NCBI RefSeq assembly: GCF_002556635.1
Contig: NZ_MWMO01000003.1
Span: 124,001-188,000 of the forward strand
From: Novosphingobium sp. PC22D
GTDB lineage: Bacteria > Pseudomonadota > Alphaproteobacteria > Sphingomonadales > Sphingomonadaceae
Reading direction: 5' to 3'
DNA length: 64,000 nt
Below, in pieces: positions 54,606 to 63,729 of this stretch; the stretch's first letter is position 1; each line of letters begins with the position of its first letter. The notes under the pieces were generated by a model. It was not told the DNA's origin and searched no databases. It was given only the letters and a program-made list of their open reading frames with translations. Position numbers and translations under genes: made by a program.

Positions 54606-55598
54606 ATGACCGAGATAACCAACATCACCGCCGACAGCCGCGACAAGACTGTCCTGCCCGCCCCCGATATCGAGATCGACGTGCGCGAGACGTTCGGGAT
54701 CGACATCGACATGAAGGTTCCCGCGTTCTCCGAAGCCGACGAGCGCGTGCCCGATCTCGATCCGGCCTACGTCTTCGATCCCGATACGACGCTCGCGATC
54801 CTCGCTGGATTCGCGTTCAACCGCCGGGTCATGGTCCAGGGCTATCACGGGACCGGCAAGTCGACGCACATCGAACAGGTCGCGGCCCGCCTCAAATGGC
54901 CCTGCATCCGCATCAACCTCGATGCGCACATCAGCCGCATCGACCTGATCGGCCGCGACGCGATCGTGCTGCGCGACGGGCTGCAGGTGACCGAGTTCCG
55001 CGAGGGTCTGCTGCCCTGGGCGTTGCAGCACCCGGTGGCGCTGGTCTTCGACGAATACGACGCCGGCCGGCCCGACGTGATGTTCGTGATTCAGCGCGTG
55101 CTCGAGACCGAGGGCAAGCTCACGCTGCTCGACCAGAACCGCGTGATCCGCCCAGATCCGGGTTTCCGCCTGTTCGCGACGGCCAACACAGTTGGTCTCG
55201 GCGACACCTCGGGGCTCTATCACGGCACCCAGGCGATCAACCAGGGGCAGATGGACCGCTGGAACATCGTCGTGGGGCTCAACTACCTGCCGCAGCCGGT
55301 GGAGAACGAGATCGTCACCGCGAAGGTGTCCGGTGTCGATCCCAAGATGATCGCCGACATGGTCAAGGTCGCCGATCTTTCGCGGCAGGGCTTCATCAAT
55401 GGCGACATCTCGACGGTGATGAGCCCGCGCACGGTGATCACCTGGGCGCAGAACACGCAGATATTCAAGGACCCCGGCTTCGCCTTCCGGCTCTCGTTCC
55501 TCAACAAGTGCGACGAGACCGAGCGGATGCTGGTCGCGGAATACTATCAGCGCGTGTTCGGAACCGAGCTGCCAGAAAGCGTCGTCGCCAAGGCCTGA
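54606..55598 (+). CDS. cobS: Cobaltochelatase subunit CobS-like AAA+ ATPase
   Basis: AAA+ ATPase of 330 residues that works with CobT and CobN to insert cobalt in aerobic cobalamin synthesis. Walker A is GYHGTGKST (79-87), Walker B is [10 protein letters not shown], and the [19 protein letters not shown] sensor region is diagnostic of CobS. cobT normally follows but is not in this window; the next gene, on the other strand, ends 4 nt later. Without CobN and CobT in view, a true chelatase role is not proven here. Confidence 0.92.
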   Translation: MTEITNITADSRDKTVLPAPDIEIDVRETFGIDIDMKVPAFSEADERVPDLDPAYVFDPDTTLAILAGFAFNRRVMVQGYHGTGKSTHIEQVAARLKWPCIRINLDAHISRIDLIGRDAIVLRDGLQVTEFREGLLPWALQHPVALVFDEYDAGRPDVMFVIQRVLETEGKLTLLDQNRVIRPDPGFRLFATANTVGLGDTSGLYHGTQAINQGQMDRWNIVVGLNYLPQPVENEIVTAKVSGVDPKMIADMVKVADLSRQGFINGDISTVMSPRTVITWAQNTQIFKDPGFAFRLSFLNKCDETERMLVAEYYQRVFGTELPESVVAKA

Positions 55599-55602
55599 GG
55601 GC

Positions 55603-58014
55603 CTAGCACTTGCGACAGCTCACCTGGCAATAGCCCGTATCACGCGGCAGCGCGCCGCAGCCGCGCTGCCGCAGCCACTCGATCGGCTCGCTCGCGAGTG
55701 ATGGCGCCGCATCGACCGGCTTGCGGATCTCCGGCGGCAGTTCGCTCGCGGGGATCGGGCGGCCGAACAGGAACCCTTGCACCTGGTCGCAGCCCATCGC
55801 GGTGAGCGCCGCGAACTGGCCCTCGTTCTCGACGCCCTCGACGATCGTTTCCATCGAGAAGTCTCGCGCCAGACGCAGCAGCATCTCGACGATCGAGAGG
55901 CTGTCGCCGTCGCATGTCAGATCGCGCACGAACGAGCGGTCGATCTTGAGCTTGTCGAAGGGAAAGCTGCGCAAATAGTTGAGCGAGGAGTAGCCGGTCC
56001 CGAAATCGTCGAGCGCGATCCGGGCGCCGAAGGCGCGCAAGCGGTGCAGCAGCCGCGTGTGAACCTCGCATTCGTGGACCAGCAGGTTCTCGGTGATCTC
56101 GAGCTCGAGCCGTTCGGGCGCCACGCCGCTCGCCGCGAGCGCGCCGATGACTTGCCCGAGCAAGGCCTCGCCGCGCATCTGCGCGGGTGACACGTTGACG
56201 GCGATGGTGAGATTCTCGTCCCAGGTCGCGGCTTCGGCGAGCGCCTCGCGCAACACCCACGTGCCGATCGTGTTGATCAGGTCGAGGTCCTCGGCGAGCG
56301 GAATGAAGACCGAAGGGGGGACCGAGCCGCGCGTCGGATGGTTCCAGCGCAACAGCGCCTCGTAGCCCTTGGTCTGGCGTGTCGCGATGTCGATCAGCGG
56401 CTGATAATGGATCTCGAACTCGTCGCGCTCGAGCGCGTGGCGCAGGTCGCATTCCATTCGTCGGCGTTCGGCGCGTTCCTCGAGCAGGGCGGGCTGATAT
56501 TCGACATGGCAGCTCCGGCCGCGCGACTTCGCTTCATAGAGCGCGAGATCGGCGGCGCGCAGCAGCGATTCGCCGTTGGCGCCGTCGCGCGGTCCGAGCG
56601 CGACGCCCACGCTGGCGCCACCGGGCATGGTCTTGCCGTCGACGTGCATCGGGCGCGAAAGCGCCGAGACCAGCGCCTCGGCGCGCGAGACGAGGTCGTG
56701 CGCGGTCTCGGCGGACGTGACGAGCAGCGCGAACTCGTCGCCGCCGAGCCGCGCGGCGGTGTCTCCGGGCCGTGCCAGCGCGGCGATGCGCTCGGCGGTC
56801 TGGCGCAAGACTTCGTCGCCCGCGGCATGGCCGAAGGTGTCGTTGGTCGCCTTGAAGGAATCGAGGTCGATGAACAATACGCCGCAGACCTCGCCCTTGT
56901 CGCAGGCCTCGAGCGTCTCGCTCAGCCGCGCGGTGAAGACGGGGCGGTTGGCAAGGCCCGTCAGCGCGTCGGTCAGCGCCATGGTGCGCACCCGTTCTTC
57001 GGCCGTATGCCTTTCGGTGACGTCCTGCACGAAGGCGCGGTATCCCGTGTGATTGCCCTCCCCGTCGAACACCGGGCAGCCCGAAATCGACCACCAGCGC
57101 CGCTCGTCGCCGAACCGGGCGGGCAATGTCAGGTTGCTGATCTGGCGCAGCGCCTGCGCCGAGCGGATAAGCTCGCGCCATTGGGGGCCGGGTTCGAGCA
57201 GCGATGTGATGTGCATGCCCTCGACGGCCTCGACGTCGCGTCCCAGCGCGGCGCACATCCGCGCCGACGGGCGCTCGAGGCGGCCATCGCGGTCGATCTC
57301 GACCAGCCAGTCGCTGCCGTGCTGGTCATAGTGGCTGAGCAGCACCTCGATCGTCTCGTTGGCCGTCTTGAGGCGGCGCGTACGCAGCCTGCGCGTCGCG
57401 AAGAGATGGTAGAGACTGAAGATGGCGTAGTGCACGCCCATCGCCATCATCAGCGTCATCGCCGCGGCGAGCCAGGGATCGACGTCCTTGGCGCGGATCA
57501 GCGCCATGCCGATGGCGAGCATGACCGCCAGATTCGAACCGAGCCCCACCAGCGGCAGCGATGTCATGAAGATCGTGTCGATCATCACCACGGCCGCGCC
57601 GAAGAAGATCGCCTGGCCAGAGCCGTTGGCGGGCGCGGCCGCGACAGCGATTCCGATCGCCAGCGACCAGATGCAGCCGCGAACCAGCAGGAGGACCCGG
57701 AGCATATTGAGGCGGCGCATCGTCTCCGGCGCGATCCGCATGATGTTGGAGTAGAGCACGCACTCGAGGACGAAGAGCGAACCGGTGAGCGCGGCGACCG
57801 TGAGGAACGCGTGGAGGGGAGCCGACGCGATCAGCCACAGCGCCATGCCCGTGCGCACCAGGTCGGACGTGATCCATGGAAACTGCTCGAGGTGGTGCAT
57901 CCGGCAGTTGGCGAACCACTCCCGATCACGCTCGGGAATGTCGTGCCGGATCATCTCCAGCCGCGGCCCCTTGGCGAAGAAGTCCTTGAATCCTTTGACA
58001 ACCACCGAATTCAA
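55603..58014 (-). CDS. Membrane PAS-GGDEF-EAL cyclic-di-GMP protein
   Basis: Bifunctional-looking signalling protein of 803 residues. Six to seven membrane helices (about 52-205) form an input domain, then a PAS domain (about 225-335), GGDEF domain (about 345-505) and EAL domain (about 520-775). The cyclase signature GGDEF is intact at 424-428, and an I-site RPGD (415-418) allows product inhibition. The EAL signature EALLRW at 552 and LDDFGTGYSS are also intact. The C-terminal tail is unusual, with several Cys (CGALPRDTGYCQVSCRKC). The listed start is TTG; an ATG at 57954 is the alternative. A PilZ receptor is encoded at 32597. Confidence 0.9.
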   Translation of the reverse strand: MNSVVVKGFKDFFAKGPRLEMIRHDIPERDREWFANCRMHHLEQFPWITSDLVRTGMALWLIASAPLHAFLTVAALTGSLFVLECVLYSNIMRIAPETMRRLNMLRVLLLVRGCIWSLAIGIAVAAAPANGSGQAIFFGAAVVMIDTIFMTSLPLVGLGSNLAVMLAIGMALIRAKDVDPWLAAAMTLMMAMGVHYAIFSLYHLFATRRLRTRRLKTANETIEVLLSHYDQHGSDWLVEIDRDGRLERPSARMCAALGRDVEAVEGMHITSLLEPGPQWRELIRSAQALRQISNLTLPARFGDERRWWSISGCPVFDGEGNHTGYRAFVQDVTERHTAEERVRTMALTDALTGLANRPVFTARLSETLEACDKGEVCGVLFIDLDSFKATNDTFGHAAGDEVLRQTAERIAALARPGDTAARLGGDEFALLVTSAETAHDLVSRAEALVSALSRPMHVDGKTMPGGASVGVALGPRDGANGESLLRAADLALYEAKSRGRSCHVEYQPALLEERAERRRMECDLRHALERDEFEIHYQPLIDIATRQTKGYEALLRWNHPTRGSVPPSVFIPLAEDLDLINTIGTWVLREALAEAATWDENLTIAVNVSPAQMRGEALLGQVIGALAASGVAPERLELEITENLLVHECEVHTRLLHRLRAFGARIALDDFGTGYSSLNYLRSFPFDKLKIDRSFVRDLTCDGDSLSIVEMLLRLARDFSMETIVEGVENEGQFAALTAMGCDQVQGFLFGRPIPASELPPEIRKPVDAAPSLASEPIEWLRQRGCGALPRDTGYCQVSCRKC

Positions 58015-58071
58015 CAGACCGTCATCCTTCGTCCGCGGGCCATCTCCTAGGACGGGCTTGGACGACTGAAC

Positions 58072-58839
58072 TTAACCCCGGCGCATCCCCGCCGCATCCT
58101 CGGGGTAGACCGCGCGGACGAAATAGAGCCCGTCGGGCGGCGCATTGAGGCCGAGCGCCTGGCGGTCGCGCGCCGCCAGCGCCTCGGCGACGCGCGCCTC
58201 GCGCCAGCGGCCGAGCCCCACCATCGCGAGACAGCCGACCATCGAGCGAACCTGGTGATGGAGGAAGCTGCGCGCCGCCGCCTCGATGATCACCGTCTCG
58301 CCTTCGCGCCGGACGGTGAGCCGGTCGAGCGTCTTGACCGGGCTTCTCGCCTGGCAGTGGACCGAGCGGAAGGTGGTGAAGTCGTGATTGCCGACGAGCG
58401 CCTGCGCAGCGCGGTGCATCGCCGCGTGATCGAGCGGACGGGCGACTTGCCAGGCCTTGCCGCGCTCCAGCGTGAGCGGCGCGCGGCGGTTGACGATGCG
58501 ATACTCGTAGGCGCGGCCGAGGCAGGAAAAGCGCGCGTGCCAGTCCTCGCTCACGGTCTCGCAGGCGGTCACCGCCACCGGATCGGGGCGCATCAGCGCG
58601 TTGAGTGCCTCCATCAGCCGGAACGGCGTGAGCGGCTTGGCGATGTCGAGATGCGCGCGCATCGCCAGCGCGTGAACGCCCGCGTCGGTGCGCCCCGCGG
58701 CATGCATCGTCACGTCCTCGCCGGTGATCGACCTGGCGGCATCCTCGACCGATTGCTGAACGGAGGGTCCATGCGCCTGGCGCTGCAGGCCCATGAACGG
58801 GGTGCCGTCGAATTCGAGGGTCAGGGCGAAACGCGTCAT
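58072..58839 (-). CDS. truA: tRNA pseudouridine(38-40) synthase TruA
   Basis: Modifies the anticodon stem of many tRNAs. The 255-residue protein has the catalytic Asp52 in [12 protein letters not shown] and the family phrases [16 protein letters not shown] and [15 protein letters not shown]. In many relatives truA directly follows fmt; here a cupin gene on the other strand lies between them. Confidence 0.94.
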   Translation of the reverse strand: MTRFALTLEFDGTPFMGLQRQAHGPSVQQSVEDAARSITGEDVTMHAAGRTDAGVHALAMRAHLDIAKPLTPFRLMEALNALMRPDPVAVTACETVSEDWHARFSCLGRAYEYRIVNRRAPLTLERGKAWQVARPLDHAAMHRAAQALVGNHDFTTFRSVHCQARSPVKTLDRLTVRREGETVIIEAAARSFLHHQVRSMVGCLAMVGLGRWREARVAEALAARDRQALGLNAPPDGLYFVRAVYPEDAAGMRRG

Positions 58840-58938
58840 AGGCGGGTGCCGATACCGCGAGCCTCGCGCTGCTGCAAACGGCCTTGGCGGCGTGCGAGCA
58901 AGCTGGCACCATGCGCGAAACTCAGGAAAGGGACCGCA

Positions 58939-59469
58939 ATGGACGAGACTCAACCCGAACGTCCGCGCTTCGAGATCTTTCGCGGCGCCGAAGCGCCGAC
59001 GCTCGCCGAAGCCGGCTGCATGGCGATGGAAGGCGCGCCGGCGAACATGTTCGAAGTCATGGCCCGCGACGCCTCGATGGCCGAATCGGGCGGAGAGTAC
59101 GTCGACGTTCCCTATCGCCGCCCGGGCATGAGCCTGACTCGTCTGTGGTTCAAGAGCGGCTACCCGCTGCCGCTCCACACGCACGATTGCGACTGCCTCT
59201 ACTACGTTCTTGCCGGGTCGATCGAACTGGGCGATCGCACGCTGGTTGCGGGCGACGGGTTCTTCGTCGGCAGCGAGGTCCCCTACGGCTACTCGGCCGG
59301 ACCGCAAGGCGCCGAAGTGCTCGAGTTCCGCACGACCGAGAGCTTCAACATCCGCATCAAGGACAAGCCGGTCGCCTCGTGGGAGCGCACAGCGGAATCG
59401 ATGCGCGCGGCGCAGCCGCGCTGGGCGGACGAGGAGCCGCCGGTCCGGCGCATGCCCGAAAAGGCCTGA
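58939..59469 (+). CDS. Cupin-domain protein
   Basis: Single cupin of 176 residues. Metal-ligand positions are in [18 protein letters not shown] (two His, the usual Glu replaced by Cys or Asp), with the second motif [17 protein letters not shown] lacking the usual His. An incomplete metal set argues for a binding or weakly catalytic role. AGGAAAGGG precedes the ATG. It is convergent with fmt at a gap of 3 nt and divergent from truA. Confidence 0.75.
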   Translation: MDETQPERPRFEIFRGAEAPTLAEAGCMAMEGAPANMFEVMARDASMAESGGEYVDVPYRRPGMSLTRLWFKSGYPLPLHTHDCDCLYYVLAGSIELGDRTLVAGDGFFVGSEVPYGYSAGPQGAEVLEFRTTESFNIRIKDKPVASWERTAESMRAAQPRWADEEPPVRRMPEKA

Positions 59470-59472
59470 TGC

Positions 59473-60384
59473 CTATCCGGTGAGGACGGTTCCGGCGGGG
59501 ATCGCGCGGCCGCGAAGCAGATCCGCCGTCGCCATGGCCGGGCGGCCCGCGCGCTGGACCGTCAGCGGCCGGATCGCGCCGTTGCCGCAGGCGATCGTCA
59601 GCCCGTCGTCGATCACCGTGCCGGGCGCGCCCCGGCCTTCGACGACATCGGCCGCGAGCACCTTGTAGCGCTCGTCCTCGAACGCGAACCAGGCGCCCGG
59701 TGTCGGCGCGAAGGCCCGCACTTGCCGCTCCGCCTGCTCGGCGTCGGCGGTGAAATCGAGCCGGGCCTCGGCCTTGTCGATCTTCTTCGCGTAAGTCACG
59801 CCGTCCTCGGGCTGCTGGACCGGGCGGTGGAGCGCGAGGTCGCGCAAGGTTCCGACCAAAAGCTGCGCGCCGCGTTCGGCCAGTTCGCGCGTCAGCTCGC
59901 CGGCGGTCTTGCGCTCGATCACGGTGCGCAAGGTCGCCAGCATCGGCCCGGTGTCGAGACCGGCTTCCATCTGCATGATCGTCACCCCGGTGGTCGGATC
60001 GCCCGCCAGGATCGCGCGCTGGATCGGCGCCGCCCCGCGCCAGCGCGGCAGGATCGAGGCGTGGATGTTCAGGCAGCCGAGCCGCGGCGCGTCGAGGATT
60101 GCTTGCGGCAGCAGCAGGCCATAGGCGGCGACCACGGCGATATCGGCCTTCAGCGCGGCGAATTCCGCCTGCGCCTCGGCGCTCCTGAGCGAGGCTGGAT
60201 GGCGCACCGCGATCCCGCGCAGTTCGGCCTCGCGCTGGACGGGCGAGGGGGTCGGTTCGCGGCCCCTGCGCCCGCCGGGGCGCGGCGGCTGGGTATAGGC
60301 GGCCACGACCTCGTGCCCCGCTTCTGTCAGCGCCACGAGCGCCGGTACGGCGAAATCGGGCGTTCCCATGAAGATGATGCGCAT
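59473..60384 (-). CDS. fmt: Methionyl-tRNA formyltransferase
   Basis: Formylates initiator Met-tRNA, the partner step of the peptide deformylase encoded at 61104. The 303-residue protein starts [16 protein letters not shown], binds formyl-THF through [17 protein letters not shown], and has the C-terminal OB-like tRNA-binding domain from about 205. It is divergent from recR. Confidence 0.95.
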   Translation of the reverse strand: MRIIFMGTPDFAVPALVALTEAGHEVVAAYTQPPRPGGRRGREPTPSPVQREAELRGIAVRHPASLRSAEAQAEFAALKADIAVVAAYGLLLPQAILDAPRLGCLNIHASILPRWRGAAPIQRAILAGDPTTGVTIMQMEAGLDTGPMLATLRTVIERKTAGELTRELAERGAQLLVGTLRDLALHRPVQQPEDGVTYAKKIDKAEARLDFTADAEQAERQVRAFAPTPGAWFAFEDERYKVLAADVVEGRGAPGTVIDDGLTIACGNGAIRPLTVQRAGRPAMATADLLRGRAIPAGTVLTG

Positions 60385-60436
60385 ATGTCCCGGTTTGTTC
60401 TTCCTCTGGAGGGCCGCAAGCCCTATCTGCCGAGCC

Positions 60437-61033
60437 ATGGCATCGCAAGAGATCGAAGCGCTCGCGGCGGCGCTGAGCAAGCTTCCGGGGCTCGGCCCGC
60501 GCTCGGCGCGGAGGGCGGTGCTGTGGCTGATCAAGCGGCGCGAGACCGCGCTGGTCGCCTTGCTCGATGCCCTGGGCGCGGTGCGCGAGACGCTGGTCGA
60601 GTGCCGCACCTGCGGCAATGTCGATACGAGCGATCCTTGCGGCATCTGCGCCGATCCGCGCCGCGACGCGCGGCAGCTCTGCGTCGTCGAGGATGTCGCC
60701 GATCTCTGGGCGCTCGACCGCGCGCATCTGTTCACCGGCCGCTATCACGTCCTCGGCGGCCGCTTGTCGGCGCTCGACGGGGTGCGGCCCGAGGACCTGA
60801 CGATCGACCGCCTGCTCGAGCGTGTCGCCGGCGGCGGCGTCGACGAAGTGGTGCTGGCGATGAACGCGACGCTCGAGGGCCAGACCACCGCGCACTACAT
60901 CGCCGAGCGGCTGGAGGCCTATCCGCTGCGGATCACCCAGCTCGCGCATGGCCTGCCGGTGGGCGGCGAGCTCGACTACCTCGACGAAGGCACGCTGGCC
61001 CAGGCGCTGCGCGCCCGCCGCCCGGTTTCCTGA
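60437..61033 (+). CDS. recR: Recombination mediator RecR
   Basis: DNA repair protein of the RecFOR pathway, 198 residues. It has the N-terminal HhH ([15 protein letters not shown]), a four-Cys zinc finger (Cys56, 59, 68, 71), the Toprim domain ([13 protein letters not shown]) and the closing [19 protein letters not shown] with Walker-B-like acid. The gene is divergent from fmt by 52 bp. Confidence 0.95.
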   Translation: MASQEIEALAAALSKLPGLGPRSARRAVLWLIKRRETALVALLDALGAVRETLVECRTCGNVDTSDPCGICADPRRDARQLCVVEDVADLWALDRAHLFTGRYHVLGGRLSALDGVRPEDLTIDRLLERVAGGGVDEVVLAMNATLEGQTTAHYIAERLEAYPLRITQLAHGLPVGGELDYLDEGTLAQALRARRPVS

Positions 61034-61067
61034 GCCGCGAAGATCACCGTGATCGTCACGCGCAATA

Positions 61068-61096
61068 TTGCGCAATCGCGGCGCCGCGCCTATTTT
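61068..61096 (+). promoter_or_regulatory. Promoter of def, probably leaderless
   Basis: TTGCGC at 61068-61073, 17-bp spacer, TATTTT at 61091-61096, and 7 nt to the ATG at 61104, the same geometry as the bamD promoter. There is no Shine-Dalgarno sequence in between. Confidence 0.5.
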
Positions 61097-61103
61097 TGAG
61101 CGC

Positions 61104-61670
61104 ATGGCTATCCGCGAAATCATCGAAGCGCCCGATCCGCGCCTCAAGCAAATCTCGAAACCCGTCGAAAGCTTCGACGACGATCTCAGGACGCTCGTCG
61201 CCGACATGTTCGAGACGATGTACGACGCGCCGGGCATCGGCCTTGCCGCGATCCAGGTCGGCGTGCCGCTGCGCGTGCTGGTGATCGACCTCCAGCCCGA
61301 GGACCCGGACGCGGAGCCCGAAGTGTGCAACCACGGCGGCCACCAGCACACCCATCAGCCGGTGAAGAAGGAGCCGCGGGTCTTCATCAATCCCCAGATT
61401 CTCGATCCTTCCGAGGATCTTGCGATCTACAATGAAGGCTGTCTCTCTGTTCCCGAGATCTACGCCGAAGTCGAACGTCCGGCGCGCATCCGCGCGCGCT
61501 GGCAAGACCTCGACGGCACCGTCCACGAGGAAGCGATGGACGATCTCATGGCCACCTGTCTGCAGCACGAGATGGACCACCTCGAAGGCATCCTGTTCAT
61601 TGACCACTTGTCGCGCCTCAAGCGGCAGATGGCGCTCAAGAAGCTGGAAAAGCTGCGCAAGGCCGCCTGA
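61104..61670 (+). CDS. def: Peptide deformylase with a His-rich insertion
   Basis: Iron or zinc enzyme removing the formyl group from nascent proteins, 188 residues. The three motifs are GIGLAA (44-49), EGCLSVP (111-117) and HEMDH (155-159), all intact. Between motifs 1 and 2, residues 66-90 form an insertion with Cys75, His77, His80, His82 and His84 ([12 protein letters not shown]), not found in E. coli Def. It may bind metal. The ATG at 61104 follows a likely leaderless promoter; fmt, whose product this enzyme undoes, is 0.7 kb away. Confidence 0.94.
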   Translation: MAIREIIEAPDPRLKQISKPVESFDDDLRTLVADMFETMYDAPGIGLAAIQVGVPLRVLVIDLQPEDPDAEPEVCNHGGHQHTHQPVKKEPRVFINPQILDPSEDLAIYNEGCLSVPEIYAEVERPARIRARWQDLDGTVHEEAMDDLMATCLQHEMDHLEGILFIDHLSRLKRQMALKKLEKLRKAA

Positions 61671-61753
61671 CTTCGAGCCGCTCCCGAAGCGTGGTTGTGG
61701 ATTGCGGTGCGAAAGGGCTGGCGTTCTCCATTCGTTCTCGCTAGCCTCCGGGC

Positions 61754-63253
61754 ATGGACCCGATTCTGCTCGTTATCGTCGCATTGGTTCTGGGCCTTGC
61801 CGTAGGGCTGGCGGCGGGCTGGTTCTTTGGCTCGCGGCCTGTCGTGGACTGGCGGGAGCGCTATCAGGCGCGCGATGCCGAGGCGCGAGAGCTTGACGAG
61901 AAGTTCCGCGCGGCGATTCGCGATCTGGCGAGCGCCAGCGAAAGGGCCGCGCGCGCGGACGAGCTGGCCGCCGCGTTCGAAGCGGCGCGCGCGGATCACG
62001 GCCTTACGCTCGACCGGCTGCGCGCCGAGCACGCGCACGTGCTCGAACGGGTCCGCTCCGAGCTGACCGAGGCGCATGAAAAGACGCGCGCCGAGCACGC
62101 GCGGCTCTCCGGCGAACTCGCCACGCTGCGCGAGAAGACCGCCAATTTCGACGAGCAGAAACGGCTCCTGATCGAGGCGCAGGACGCGCTGCGCAAGGAG
62201 TTTGAGAACGCGGGCGCCAAAGTCCTCGAAGGCGCGCAGGAAGCCTTCCTGCGGCGCGCGGGCGCGCGCTTCGCGGAAAGCGAGAAGGCGAACGCCGAAC
62301 GCATCCGCACGATGCTCGAACCGGTCGGCGCGCGGCTCAAGAGCTACGAGGAGCAGGTCAATGCGCTCGAAGCCAAGCGCGTCGATTCGTTCGGCCAGCT
62401 CACTGGGCTCATCCGGTCGATGCGCGAAGGGCAGGAGCGGGTGCGCGAGGAGGCGCAGCGGCTCGGCAATTCGCTGCGCAACGCGCCCAAGGCACGCGGA
62501 CGCTGGGGCGAGCAGCAGCTTCGCAACGTGCTCGAGCAGTGCGGCCTCGCCGAGCACACCGATTTCGTCACCGAGCATTCGATCGAGACCGAGGAGGGGC
62601 GGCTGCGCCCCGACGCGATCGTGCGCATTCCCGGCAACAAGCTGCTGGTGATCGACGCCAAGGTCTCGCTCAACGCCTATCAGGACGCCTTTCACGCCGA
62701 CAGCGACGCCGAGCGCGAGGCGTTCCTGGCGCAGCACGCCAAGGCGATGCAGGCGCATATCCAGACGCTCGGCGCCAAGAGCTACCAGAGCCAGTTCGAG
62801 GACGCGCCCGACTATGTACTGATGTTCGTGCCGGGCGAGCACTTCATTGCCGCCGCGCTCGAATACGATCCGGGACTATGGGATTTCGCCTTCGATCGCC
62901 GGGTGCTGCTCGCGAGCCCCACCAATCTCGTCGCGATCGCGCGCACCGTCGCGCAAGTCTGGCGGCAGGACGGCCTGGCGAAGGAAGCGCGCGAGATCGG
63001 TCGCATGGGCGGCGAGCTGTACGATCGCCTCGCGGTCGCCGCCGATCACATGAAGCGCGTGGGCGCCGGGCTCGAAACGGCGGTGAACAACTACAACAAG
63101 TTCGTCGGCAGCTTCGAGCGCAACGTGCTCTCGTCGGGCCGCCGCCTGCGCGACAAGCATATCGAGATCGGCAAGCGCGAGATCGAGGATATTTCGCAGA
63201 TCGAATCGTTGCCACGCTACGGCGAGGGGTCGGTGGCCGAAGCGGCCGAATAG
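61754..63253 (+). CDS. rmuC: DNA recombination protein RmuC homolog
   Basis: Protein of 499 residues. One N-terminal membrane helix (PILLVIVALVLGLAVGLAAG), a long coiled coil (about 35-215), then the RmuC nuclease-like domain with RGRWGEQQLRNVLEQCGL, RPDAIVRIPGNKLLVIDAKVSL and ALEYDPGLWDFAFDRRVLLASP. The D and E/K of the PD-(D/E)XK-like core (RPDAIV, IDAK) are visible. RmuC limits recombination at inverted repeats in E. coli; its biochemistry is not settled. Confidence 0.93.
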   Translation: MDPILLVIVALVLGLAVGLAAGWFFGSRPVVDWRERYQARDAEARELDEKFRAAIRDLASASERAARADELAAAFEAARADHGLTLDRLRAEHAHVLERVRSELTEAHEKTRAEHARLSGELATLREKTANFDEQKRLLIEAQDALRKEFENAGAKVLEGAQEAFLRRAGARFAESEKANAERIRTMLEPVGARLKSYEEQVNALEAKRVDSFGQLTGLIRSMREGQERVREEAQRLGNSLRNAPKARGRWGEQQLRNVLEQCGLAEHTDFVTEHSIETEEGRLRPDAIVRIPGNKLLVIDAKVSLNAYQDAFHADSDAEREAFLAQHAKAMQAHIQTLGAKSYQSQFEDAPDYVLMFVPGEHFIAAALEYDPGLWDFAFDRRVLLASPTNLVAIARTVAQVWRQDGLAKEAREIGRMGGELYDRLAVAADHMKRVGAGLETAVNNYNKFVGSFERNVLSSGRRLRDKHIEIGKREIEDISQIESLPRYGEGSVAEAAE

Positions 63254-63269
63254 GGTGCCGCCGGGTGGA

Positions 63270-63680
63270 TTACCCGCCCGGTCCTGGCTCCTCCTCGCGC
63301 GTCAGTTCGGCGATGTGGCCGCTCGATCGCAGGACCATGCGATTGCCCTCGACTTCGTACTTGGGCGTGGCGGCCAGCAGGGCGCCAACGGCTTTCTCCT
63401 GGCCCCAGACCGGCCCCTCGCACACCATCTCGGTCTGTTCGAGCGGACCGGCAATCAGGCGGTCGGCCTCGGTGCGCCAAGGGCCGCCCAGGGCATTGCA
63501 GCCGACGGTGGCATCGAGCTGCGCGCGCTCGAACGTCAGTTCCGCGCTCTGCGAAGCCGGTTCCTCGCCGTCAATCGAGACGAACTTCCAGGTCGATTCG
63601 GCGAGGTGCGAGGAATCGGCGGGCCCCGCACAGGCCGAACTGAAAAGCACCAGGGCTGCTAAGATGCCGCGTTTCCGCAT
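63270..63680 (-). CDS. META-domain (HslJ-like) lipoprotein
   Basis: Small envelope lipoprotein of 136 residues. The signal peptide ends in a lipobox SSAC with Cys17. The META domain has STWKFVSIDGE, TVGCNALGGPWR and TEMVCEGP, typical of HslJ-like stress proteins. The ATG at 63680 begins the signal peptide; the longer frame upstream runs into the next gene. A GGAAC-N17-GGTT element directly upstream suggests control by the general stress sigma factor EcfG. Confidence 0.82.
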   Translation of the reverse strand: MRKRGILAALVLFSSACAGPADSSHLAESTWKFVSIDGEEPASQSAELTFERAQLDATVGCNALGGPWRTEADRLIAGPLEQTEMVCEGPVWGQEKAVGALLAATPKYEVEGNRMVLRSSGHIAELTREEEPGPGG

Positions 63681-63688
63681 AGCAGCAT

Positions 63689-63714
63689 AACCTATGTTGC
63701 AAATGCTTAGTTCC
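63689..63714 (-). promoter_or_regulatory. Candidate EcfG (general stress) promoter
   Basis: On the minus strand GGAAC (63714-63710), a 17-bp spacer and GGTT (63692-63689), close to the alphaproteobacterial EcfG consensus GGAAC-N16/17-CGTT with one -10 mismatch. It lies 8 nt before the META lipoprotein ATG. Confidence 0.4.
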
Positions 63715-63729
63715 GGATGAACGAGCCCC

